Assembly (NCBI GenBank): GCA_937996765.1
Contig: CALKUG010000436.1
Span: forward strand, 1 to 18,185
Length of the DNA stretch: 18,185 nucleotides
Reading direction: 5' to 3'
DNA from: an uncultured Ignavibacteria bacterium
GTDB taxonomy: Bacteria; Bacteroidota; Ignavibacteria; Ignavibacteriales; Ignavibacteriaceae
The notes under the pieces are model-generated. The model ran no database searches. It was not told the DNA's origin and saw nothing but the letters and a program-made list of their open reading frames with translations. Below, piece by piece: positions 1 through 7,027 of this stretch. Numbering within the stretch: position 1 is the first letter of the stretch; every line of letters begins with the position of its first letter. The translations under genes and the position numbers were made by a program.

Positions 1-1072
1 ATTCAATTGTTTTAGCAATCTCCTCACGCACATATTCAATATCTTTCTCATCGTTTACCATAGCATAAACGGTAAACAAATACGGATCGCGGTTCATAGG
101 TGCATCAGCAGAAACAAATTGAACTTTTTGTTCATCGAGTACAAGTTTTTTATACAATTCACTTGTCTCACCAAATGCCAAATTTGAAAATGCGGAAAGA
201 GATACATATTCTTTATTCTCGGGAGAAAATGCATCAACTTTATAACCTACCATTATTAACGGAAGAGTTCTGCCTTCATATTCAACAACTTTTTCGCGTG
301 AGGCATTTTGTTTTGGCTCAGCTTTAATGTCAGGTTTAACGTAGCCCGTTTTCCATTCTGTGTAGAATTTACGGGCAAGGGTTTCAACTTCAGATTTGGT
401 AACATCTCCCACTACAGTGATCACCACATTCTCCGGGCGGTAATACCTTTTGTAGAAAGAAATACTGTAATCATATTGATTTGGCATATCTTTTATATCA
501 GCTTCAAAGCCAATAGTTGTATGCTTGTACGTATGAACATCAAAAGCCATATCGTTCATAGCTTCAAAAGCAACCGACCAAGGTGAGGTTCTTCCTTTGC
601 GGTATTCACCATAAACTGCACCAGATTCTGTTTGGAATTGTTCTTTCGAATATTTCAAATTTCTGAATCTATCAGATTCCAAATCCATAACTAAGGCGAG
701 GTCTTCTTTCGCGAAGTTCAGATGATAAACCGTTAAATCATCACTCGTGTATGCATTGGCATCCGCACCAATTCCGGTTATTAAACTATCATAGGCACTT
801 CCGGGGAATCTCTCAGTACCCCTGAACATCATATGTTCAAAGAAATGTGCAAAACCCGATTTTCCCGGTTCATATTCATCACGACTACCCGTTCTCACTA
901 CCGAATAATAGGATACTAAACCAGGTGAATCCATCGGAATTACAATAACTTTCAAACCGTTTTCGAGAATAACGGTTTCGTACTTGTACGGAAATATTTT
1001 CTTCTCCTCGGGTGTTTCTGCAAACATAATGCCTACCATTAACAATAAAATCAAAATTACGTGCGTTTTCAT
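1..1072 (-). CDS. M16-family zinc metallopeptidase, exported (3' end beyond window)
   Basis: The first 357 codons are visible; the C-terminal part lies left of position 1. A hydrophobic signal peptide (residues about 1-18, ending near MFA) suggests export to the periplasm or outer envelope. The inverted zinc motif HFFEH is present (H76, E79, H80), and E156 lies about 76 residues further on, as expected for the third ligand of the M16 (insulinase/pitrilysin) family. The later stretch YYRPENVVITVVGDV (about residues 215-230) marks the transition to the M16_C domain. The family cleaves small peptides or unfolded proteins; the substrate here is unknown. The ATG is preceded by GGAGA about 5 bases upstream. 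It starts 13 bases after the epimerase stop, so it is the third gene of the NlpC/P60-epimerase operon. Whether it is a one-unit (about 430 aa) or two-unit (about 900 aa) form cannot be seen. Confidence 0.93.
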   Translation of the reverse strand, partial: MKTHVILILLLMVGIMFAETPEEKKIFPYKYETVILENGLKVIVIPMDSPGLVSYYSVVRTGSRDEYEPGKSGFAHFFEHMMFRGTERFPGSAYDSLITGIGADANAYTSDDLTVYHLNFAKEDLALVMDLESDRFRNLKYSKEQFQTESGAVYGEYRKGRTSPWSVAFEAMNDMAFDVHTYKHTTIGFEADIKDMPNQYDYSISFYKRYYRPENVVITVVGDVTKSEVETLARKFYTEWKTGYVKPDIKAEPKQNASREKVVEYEGRTLPLIMVGYKVDAFSPENKEYVSLSAFSNLAFGETSELYKKLVLDEQKVQFVSADAPMNRDPYLFTVYAMVNDEKDIEYVREEIAKTIE

Positions 1073-1085
1073 TGGTTCTCCGTTG

Positions 1086-2222
1086 TTATATTTTTTCAAT
1101 ACCAATACCCGGGCGGGAGGATATTACAATTTTACCATTCTGAATTTCAGTGCCTTTGTATAAATCGTTACTGATAAGCAGAGCACCATCAAGATCTGCC
1201 CATTCTGCCATGGGGGTTAAGTGAGCCGCAGCCGATATGGCACACGATGTCTCAGTCATACAACCTATCATCACTTTCATCCCAAACGAACGTGCTACTG
1301 TAAGCATTCTATGGGCTTCCCGCATTCCACCACTTTTCATTAATTTAATATTGATACCGTGGTATGCACCCTTAGCTTTTAAAACATCAGGCAGAGTTTG
1401 AATTGCCTCATCGGCAATAATGGGAAGCGGACTCTTTTCGGTAAGCCACGCATGAGAATCGTAATCCTTTTTATCCATTGGTTGCTCAACAAAAACTACT
1501 CCCCTGTCTTTCAACCAATGAATTTCTTCAAGCGCCTTTTCTTTTTCTTTCCAACCTTGATTTACATCAACGCATAAAGGAACATTTGTTACGCTTCTGA
1601 TTGTTTCAATCATTTCGTGGTCAGTTTCTCTTCCCAACTTTACTTTAAGTATTTTATACTCTGCGGCCTCTTGCACTTTTTGACGAACCACTTCAGGAGT
1701 ATCAATTCCGATGGTGTAAGAGGTGTTTGGAGTTTTAGTAGGATTGAATCCCCAAATGTTCACCCAAGAATTATTGAGTAATTTACCAATAACATCATGC
1801 AACGCAATATCAACCGAAGCCTTTGCGGCTTTATTGCCCGGAGCAATAGAATCAACGTAATCTAAAATAGTTTCTAAATCAAAAATGTTTGTGAATTGAG
1901 TGAGGTCAACCTTCTGTAGAAATGCTGCTGCAGTTTCTTGACTTTCACCAAGATAAGGGGGCATTGAGGCCTCGCCATAGCCGGTTACACCTTCGTATTG
2001 AATCTCGGTGAGCATAACGGGTGTAGTAGTTCTTGAGCTGGTTGCAATGGTGAATTTGTGTTTTAGCTCTAATGTGTAAGGACGAAAACTCAGTTTCATT
2101 TTTCCCGTACCTTTTGATTTTGGTGAAAATGCTGCGAGCGAATCAGTTGTGAGTAGGCCGGTCATTGCTGAACCCAACAACACTCCCGAAGTCTTTAAAA
2201 AATCTCTTCTATCTTGTGCCAT
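1086..2222 (-). CDS. Dipeptide (L-Ala-D/L-Glu-type) epimerase with Tat signal
   Basis: This is a 378-residue enolase-superfamily enzyme of the muconate-lactonizing subgroup. The barrel residues are all in place: the KxK base (K193, K195), metal ligands D219, E246 and D271, and second base K293. Their spacing resembles that of E. coli YcjG and Bacillus YkfB. A DxD pair (D343, D345) near the C terminus matches the motif that binds the dipeptide amino group in L-Ala-D/L-Glu epimerases. Such enzymes convert L-Ala-D-Glu from murein into L-Ala-L-Glu. The N terminus has a twin-arginine signal (RRDFLK at residues 5-10, a hydrophobic stretch to about 25, and a likely cleavage site near SLA-AFS), so it appears to be exported folded by Tat. 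Classical homologues are cytoplasmic. It lies 9 bases after an NlpC/P60 gene, which supports a murein role; the exact dipeptide is inferred. Confidence 0.92.
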   Translation of the reverse strand: MAQDRRDFLKTSGVLLGSAMTGLLTTDSLAAFSPKSKGTGKMKLSFRPYTLELKHKFTIATSSRTTTPVMLTEIQYEGVTGYGEASMPPYLGESQETAAAFLQKVDLTQFTNIFDLETILDYVDSIAPGNKAAKASVDIALHDVIGKLLNNSWVNIWGFNPTKTPNTSYTIGIDTPEVVRQKVQEAAEYKILKVKLGRETDHEMIETIRSVTNVPLCVDVNQGWKEKEKALEEIHWLKDRGVVFVEQPMDKKDYDSHAWLTEKSPLPIIADEAIQTLPDVLKAKGAYHGINIKLMKSGGMREAHRMLTVARSFGMKVMIGCMTETSCAISAAAHLTPMAEWADLDGALLISNDLYKGTEIQNGKIVISSRPGIGIEKI

Positions 2223-2231
2223 ATACTGCTT

Positions 2232-3434
2232 TCAAAGTTTTATAAAGTAACTGCTGCCGGAAATGGTTTCTATCCCGTTGGCATTCAACGATGAAAGAAC
2301 CCTGCGCGCATGCAGGAAAGTTGATGTACGATACTTGCTATAAATAGGGCTTTGGGGATCAAATGAATTGATGCGAACCCTACCAGCTGAATGAATAAAA
2401 TCACTATTGCCTATGTAAATACCCACGTGGGTTACACGTTCTTTTTTATTCTCATGTGCTTTACTGCCAAAAAAAACCAAATCACCAGGTTGTAGCTTAT
2501 CGTATCCGTTTGAAATATCTACAGCTTCGCCGGTTAAAACTTGTTGCGATGCGTCCCTTTGAAGGAGCACACCGTTCATTAAGTAAACTGTTTTGGTAAA
2601 ACCGCTACAATCTACTCCACGATACGAGGTGCCTCCCCACATATAGGGTTTTCCTAAAAATGTTTTTGCAAAGCTCATTACTCCTTCAGCTGTAGGTTTT
2701 GCCTGTTTAGCCCACTCAGCGAATGGCACAGCATCCGATTTTGAAATATACCCTTCTCGCCCATCGGGTAACGAGACTTTATAATTTCCTGCCTCGCTTT
2801 GTTCGAGCATTAACAAATTACCAATTGTTACATCGCTTACAATACCGGAGTTTTTTGGAACTCCCTCATACACAAACGATTCCGATGCTTGAACAATTAC
2901 TTTCTCCGAGGACTTCCAACTTTTTATTTTGTCAGAATCCATTAATTCAATGGCACTTTCATCAACCCAACCTAAGTATCCATCAGGTGATTGTATCAGA
3001 TACCAATCATCCTCGCTCGTTTTATAAACATTACAGTGCGCCCCCATCAATGCTTGAGAAACCATTTCTGCTGCATGGTCGGGTTTTGCCCTCATATTGC
3101 ATACAGCTACTGTTACAACAGCATAAATTTTATCCCCGAGTTTGGAAGATGGCAATACCGTGATACTGTCCATTATCTCAAGTCCATCGTTTTGGGTAAG
3201 TAAATCTATAAGTTTGTTTTTTGCTTCTTTGTTATTGGTTTCCCCTTTAACAATCAACTTTTCGAAATACTTAACGTAAGTAATCTCAAAAATTGAAGTT
3301 CTTTTGTCGGGGGCAAATTCGGTTTTGACCTCTTTGATTCGTTCGTCTACATTTTCCATAGAAACAACACTTTTAGTACAAGAAATAAAAGTAAGAGATG
3401 TTAACAGCAATACCGCTATTAATAAGTTTTTCAT
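2232..3434 (-). CDS. NlpC/P60 endopeptidase lipoprotein with two SH3b domains
   Basis: This 400-residue protein resembles Bacillus YkfC, a gamma-D-glutamyl-diamino-acid endopeptidase that trims murein peptides. The N-terminal signal ends in a lipobox-like FISC with C19 as the probable lipid-modified cysteine. An uncharacterised segment follows (about 30-100), then two bacterial SH3-like regions (about 105-165 and 178-236) and a C-terminal NlpC/P60 domain (about 250-380). The catalytic cysteine is C276 (VDCSGF), the histidine is H336 (THVGIY) and the third polar residue is H348. Y264 in the KPYMWGG stretch fits the family's active-site tyrosine. It is the first gene of an operon with the dipeptide epimerase and the M16 peptidase. 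GGAG lies about 7 bases before the ATG. Product identity is firm; the YkfC-like specificity rests on the epimerase neighbour and on the two-SH3 architecture. Confidence 0.92.
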   Translation of the reverse strand: MKNLLIAVLLLTSLTFISCTKSVVSMENVDERIKEVKTEFAPDKRTSIFEITYVKYFEKLIVKGETNNKEAKNKLIDLLTQNDGLEIMDSITVLPSSKLGDKIYAVVTVAVCNMRAKPDHAAEMVSQALMGAHCNVYKTSEDDWYLIQSPDGYLGWVDESAIELMDSDKIKSWKSSEKVIVQASESFVYEGVPKNSGIVSDVTIGNLLMLEQSEAGNYKVSLPDGREGYISKSDAVPFAEWAKQAKPTAEGVMSFAKTFLGKPYMWGGTSYRGVDCSGFTKTVYLMNGVLLQRDASQQVLTGEAVDISNGYDKLQPGDLVFFGSKAHENKKERVTHVGIYIGNSDFIHSAGRVRINSFDPQSPIYSKYRTSTFLHARRVLSSLNANGIETISGSSYFIKL

Positions 3435-3457
3435 TATATCTCCGAAAAAAATATCTT

Positions 3458-3465
3458 GAAATATA
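3458..3465 (-). promoter_or_regulatory. Candidate -10 element for the NlpC/P60 operon
   Basis: TATATTTC on the minus strand lies about 23 bases upstream of the NlpC/P60 ATG, between the upstream terminator and the gene. No convincing -35 element is seen. It is the best -10-like sequence in the only space available for a promoter. Confidence 0.25.
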
Positions 3466-3490
3466 GCAACTTTTGGCGAGAAATATTGAG

Positions 3491-3525
3491 GAAAACACTG
3501 CCCATTTGTTGATTAAATGGGCAGT
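3491..3525 (-). terminator. Intrinsic terminator of the SGNH-ligase-ACP-MBOAT cassette
   Basis: A perfect 11-bp inverted repeat (ACTGCCCATTT at 3497-3507 and AAATGGGCAGT at 3515-3525, with a 7-base loop) begins 6 bases after the MBOAT stop. On the minus strand it is followed by GTTTTCC. The T tract is short, but the position right after the stop supports a terminator separating this cassette from the NlpC/P60 operon. Confidence 0.75.
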
Positions 3526-3531
3526 ATGCTA

Positions 3532-5040
3532 TCAAAATTGGAAGTAAATAAATGGTACCAAATCCGCTGAACGCACTTGAATCGAAATATAAATTACTAA
3601 TGCAAGTAACAAAGGATATAAGAATTCGGGCATTTTAAGAAAAAGTTCTTTACCTTTTTCCGCAGCAAACTTAGGGAAAAGCATGGTGGTAAGCCCTAAC
3701 AGCATAGTAAGCACTATAGAACCATATCCGTCAAACACAAATTGTTGTAAAACTTCGGGTTTGAAATAGGTTGTTATTTGCGATACAACATCACCGGCAA
3801 TCTCTAACGAAGGAGAGCGGAACAATATCCAAAGCGAAGTAACAAGATGAAATGTGAATACAACACGTAAAAAATGTAGAATCTTGCTGCCGCCAAGTCC
3901 CATTTTGGTAATTGTATTTTTTCTGAATTTCTGCGTCAAAAAGGATACAGCCATTATTCCGCCATGTGCAGCACCCCAGAGTATAAACATCATACTTGCA
4001 CCATGCCACAAACCGCACAAAACGAAAGTAATAAACAATGCGAGCGCTGTGCCGTAATTGCGCATACGTCGGAATGTTAACTGCAAAGGCGTGAAAAGAT
4101 AATCTAAAAGCCATGCTGAAAATGACATATGCCATCTACGCCAAAACTCGGCAAGTGAATCAGCCTTGTAAGGGAAATTAAAATTGTCGCGAATCTTTAT
4201 TCCTAATAGCAACCCTACACCCAAAGCTAAATCAGTATAACCCGAAAAATCACAATAAAACTGAATGGTATAGGCATACAGCGCCATCAAATTTTCAACA
4301 CCGGTAAATTTCAGAGGCGAGTCAAACACGCGATCAACAAAATTGATTCCGAGGTAATCGGCTACAATCGCTTTTTTAATCAATCCGGTAATTAGCAATA
4401 ATACTGCACTACCCACCAACTGCTTTGTGAATACAGGCTCAACTTTTAATTGTTCAGTAAATTCATCGGCTCTATCAAGAGGACCTAATTGTACAGTAGG
4501 GAAAAACAGAATATATAGCGAAAAATACAATGGATTAAGAATTGGCTGTTCGATACGCTCATAATACATGTCAAATACATAACTCATAGCTTTGAAGATG
4601 TAATACGAGATTCCTAAAGGCACAATAATAGTTAGAGCAGTAAACTCGGTATTCCTAAACGACGACCATTGCTCTAAAAAGAAGTTTGTGTATTTATAGT
4701 ACCCTAAAAGCCCAAGCAACGCTAAGCTGCCACTCCAAACCAGAATCTTTTTTAATACCTCATTCCCATAAGCCTTGTGCAATAAAAATCCGAATACATA
4801 GCTTATAGCAGCCACAATAAAGGGAAAATACATAAGGTCGCCGGCAGTTTTATAGTAAAAATACACCGAGAAAAACAATAGTACCGCTGAGCGAATCATC
4901 GGGAATTGTTTAACAAACGAGTGTACAAGCAGTAGTGCTACAAAACTGAACAGAAATAACGATGAGACAAAAACTATAGGGTCGTTTTGGACGTACTGTA
5001 AAACAACCTTTAATTTCTCGAAGTCAATAAATGTAAACAA
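3532..5040 (-). CDS. MBOAT O-acyltransferase, DltB/AlgI type
   Basis: This is a 502-residue polytopic inner-membrane protein with roughly eleven hydrophobic segments. The two MBOAT signature histidines are present: H304 in RRWHMSFSAW and the catalytic H346 in CGLWHGASM, 42 residues apart, similar to the spacing in DltB. The family moves acyl groups across or at the membrane onto an extracytoplasmic acceptor. DltB takes its acyl group from a carrier protein and AlgI is thought to use an acetyl donor. Directly upstream (8-base gap) is an acyl carrier protein and before that an AMP ligase, so an ACP-bound acyl donor is the natural reading. The start codon is TTG, with AGGTAGG just upstream; the next in-frame methionine is residue 48, inside the second hydrophobic segment, so TTG is preferred. 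The acceptor (glycan, peptidoglycan, lipid or protein) is not shown by the sequence. Confidence 0.93.
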   Translation of the reverse strand: MFTFIDFEKLKVVLQYVQNDPIVFVSSLFLFSFVALLLVHSFVKQFPMIRSAVLLFFSVYFYYKTAGDLMYFPFIVAAISYVFGFLLHKAYGNEVLKKILVWSGSLALLGLLGYYKYTNFFLEQWSSFRNTEFTALTIIVPLGISYYIFKAMSYVFDMYYERIEQPILNPLYFSLYILFFPTVQLGPLDRADEFTEQLKVEPVFTKQLVGSAVLLLITGLIKKAIVADYLGINFVDRVFDSPLKFTGVENLMALYAYTIQFYCDFSGYTDLALGVGLLLGIKIRDNFNFPYKADSLAEFWRRWHMSFSAWLLDYLFTPLQLTFRRMRNYGTALALFITFVLCGLWHGASMMFILWGAAHGGIMAVSFLTQKFRKNTITKMGLGGSKILHFLRVVFTFHLVTSLWILFRSPSLEIAGDVVSQITTYFKPEVLQQFVFDGYGSIVLTMLLGLTTMLFPKFAAEKGKELFLKMPEFLYPLLLALVIYISIQVRSADLVPFIYFQF

Positions 5041-5048
5041 ATGCCTAC

Positions 5049-5279
5049 CTATATCTTTTTACTATCTACAAGCTTCTGCAAATCACCAATGTTCTTGCAT
5101 TTAAGAACTTCAACAGGCTTCAGTCGAACTTTATAATGTTCCTCTATCGAAAGAATAACATTGGTATGGTTCAATGAGTCCCATCCGGGTATGGTGTTTG
5201 CCTTGGTATCATCTTCTATAGTAAACTCATCTAAATTAAGAGTTTTTAATATTACGGATTTAAGTTCGTCTGAAATCAT
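5049..5279 (-). CDS. Acyl carrier protein, DltC-like role
   Basis: This is a 76-residue carrier protein. S35 in GWDSLNH is the predicted 4'-phosphopantetheine attachment site, at the start of helix II. The fold pattern is typical: helix I (about 3-15), an acidic loop, GWDSL, helix II (SIEEHYK) and a C-terminal helix (IGDLQKLVD). Its ATG overlaps the ligase stop (ATGA), so it is probably translationally coupled to the ligase; the MBOAT follows 8 bases later. Sitting between an AMP ligase and an MBOAT, it is most likely a dedicated carrier rather than the fatty-acid-synthesis AcpP. Surface charge around the serine is lower than in AcpP (Asn-His follows DSL). It must be activated by a phosphopantetheinyl transferase encoded elsewhere. 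Confidence 0.93.
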   Translation of the reverse strand: MISDELKSVILKTLNLDEFTIEDDTKANTIPGWDSLNHTNVILSIEEHYKVRLKPVEVLKCKNIGDLQKLVDSKKI

Positions 5280-6991
5280 AACTCGTAGTTTTCCTTTAAT
5301 TCTGCTAAACGTGATTTATTACCACTTCTACTTGGTTTGCCCGCAGATGATTTTATTAACCATCGCGATGGGACTAAAAATATATGACGAGGTGAAACAT
5401 CAATTGCCATTAATGTGAGAAAAATCCTTTTCTTAAGGGCTTTTTTCTCTTCAACACTTTCTAACTGTGTTTCTGCGATAACGCAAATCTCTTCGGTACC
5501 AATCTCATCGCTATATTCACCAAAAGCGATTACTCTTCCGGGTAATACATCATCTATTCCCGAAACAGTATCTTCCAAATCCTCGGGGTAAATGTTTTTT
5601 CCGGCAACAATAATGATATCCTTTTTTCTGCCTATCACAAAAAATTCACCATCAACCACAAAAGCATAATCTCCGGATTTGTACCAACCATCTATAAATG
5701 CTTCTGCTGTTTTTTCAGGATAATTTCTGTAACCATCGAAAATACTTTCAGAGCGAACAATAATTTCTCCTACCCTATCACTTGAGATTTCATTGTATTG
5801 TTCATCAACAATCTTAGCATCGCAACCCGGCAACAATACTCCGGAGGACATACAAATTCTTGCCTTATCCAGATCTTCTACCTTTTTCACAATACCTTGT
5901 GCCAATAGTTCTCTATCAGCGTAGAACAGTGCCGGACCGTGACCTTGCCGTGTTTGGGTGAGTAAAAAGGTAATTTCAGCCATTCCGTATGAGGCATGAA
6001 GAGCATCTTCTCGAAATCCATATTGCTTAAAACGTGCAAGAAACCGTTTATGGCTTTCATACCGCACCGGTTCACTACAATTCATAAGCATTGCCATTGA
6101 CGAGAGGTCAATTCCGTCAAGTTCATCATCGTCGATTTTATCTGCCATTATGTTAAATGCAAAATTCGGAATCCAACAAAGAGTTGCTTTTTCCTGCGAT
6201 ATTGCCTCGAGCAATAACATCGGCGCAACAACCCATTCAAACGGGTCAATCTGAATTGAAGGAATACCAAATGCCAAAGGCAGGTGAAATGCTGCAATTA
6301 AACCCATATCGTGGTAAAGCGGCAACCAACTAACAACTTTATGATCGTCCTCAGCTTTTACTCCAAGAGCCTTATAATAGTTCTCGCAGTGTGTTAGCAC
6401 AGCTTTATGGGAGAGTACAATTGGCTTTTGCAATCCGGTGGTACCCGAAGAGTGTTGTAGTAAAACCGGCTCATCAGGTGATACGTTGTTTCTTATAGCC
6501 ACAATTTCGGGAATAGGCTCAGAACTTAAATCGTTTACTCCACCCACTTCAATCGGGAAATAAACACCTTTAACAGTGCTTTTTTCGTCCTTAATAAGGG
6601 GTAGTAGTATTTCTTCCAACGAGCTTTCTGTCAGAATATAATCTAAACCGGAACGTTGAGTCATGCCCAAAAGTCCTGAACGGAATTTATCGGGATGCAA
6701 GCGAGGATTGGGATAAGCTAAAACGGCAGGTATTGCGCCAAGGCCAACAACACCAAGGTAAATGGGATAAAACTCGGGGTTGTGCTTAATAATTATTGCA
6801 CACACTTCTCCGGGTTTTACACCAAAGGAATGTAATAAATTGGAATATTGGTTTGCTCTTAAAACAAGAGAGGAGAACGTCCAACGGACATCCTCCTCAC
6901 CAACTTTCTTAAAAACAATTGCTTCTTTTGCGGGTGAGCGCAGAGCATGTTCTTCCCAAATCTGCCACTCTGTTTTATGGGAATGTTGCAT
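5276..6991 (-). CDS. FAAL-like AMP-dependent acyl ligase loading the carrier protein
   Basis: This 571-residue ANL-superfamily enzyme activates a carboxylic acid with ATP. Core motifs in order are A3 QHSSGTTGLQK (179-189), A5 SYGMAE (334-339), A7 YKSGDY (437-442), the hinge region GRKKDIIIVAGKNIYPED (454-471), and the A10 lysine K552 in SSAGKPSR. Several stretches are typical of fatty-acyl-AMP ligases rather than D-alanine ligases: WLPLYHDMGLIAAF (222-235), PNFAFN (275-280), CSEPVR (305-310) and YADRELLAQG (357-366). FAALs hand an acyl adenylate to a carrier protein instead of CoA, and the next gene, overlapping by ATGA, is an ACP. The acyl group is unknown; a medium or long fatty acid or another carboxylate is possible. 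Whether the FAAL-specific insertion that blocks CoA transfer is present was not settled by eye. Confidence 0.9.
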   Translation of the reverse strand: MQHSHKTEWQIWEEHALRSPAKEAIVFKKVGEEDVRWTFSSLVLRANQYSNLLHSFGVKPGEVCAIIIKHNPEFYPIYLGVVGLGAIPAVLAYPNPRLHPDKFRSGLLGMTQRSGLDYILTESSLEEILLPLIKDEKSTVKGVYFPIEVGGVNDLSSEPIPEIVAIRNNVSPDEPVLLQHSSGTTGLQKPIVLSHKAVLTHCENYYKALGVKAEDDHKVVSWLPLYHDMGLIAAFHLPLAFGIPSIQIDPFEWVVAPMLLLEAISQEKATLCWIPNFAFNIMADKIDDDELDGIDLSSMAMLMNCSEPVRYESHKRFLARFKQYGFREDALHASYGMAEITFLLTQTRQGHGPALFYADRELLAQGIVKKVEDLDKARICMSSGVLLPGCDAKIVDEQYNEISSDRVGEIIVRSESIFDGYRNYPEKTAEAFIDGWYKSGDYAFVVDGEFFVIGRKKDIIIVAGKNIYPEDLEDTVSGIDDVLPGRVIAFGEYSDEIGTEEICVIAETQLESVEEKKALKKRIFLTLMAIDVSPRHIFLVPSRWLIKSSAGKPSRSGNKSRLAELKENYEL

Positions 6992-7027
6992 AGTATTAAA
7001 CCCTCGGACTTTAATAGTCCGCTTTGA

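Noticed and set aside
2723..3163. A 146-codon plus-strand open frame opposite the NlpC/P60 gene
   Set aside because: It is antisense to a gene with complete catalytic motifs; its own translation shows no domain and looks like a frame shadow.
3791..4135. A second minus-strand frame of 114 codons inside the MBOAT gene
   Set aside because: It lies fully within the MBOAT in another frame and shows no protein family features.
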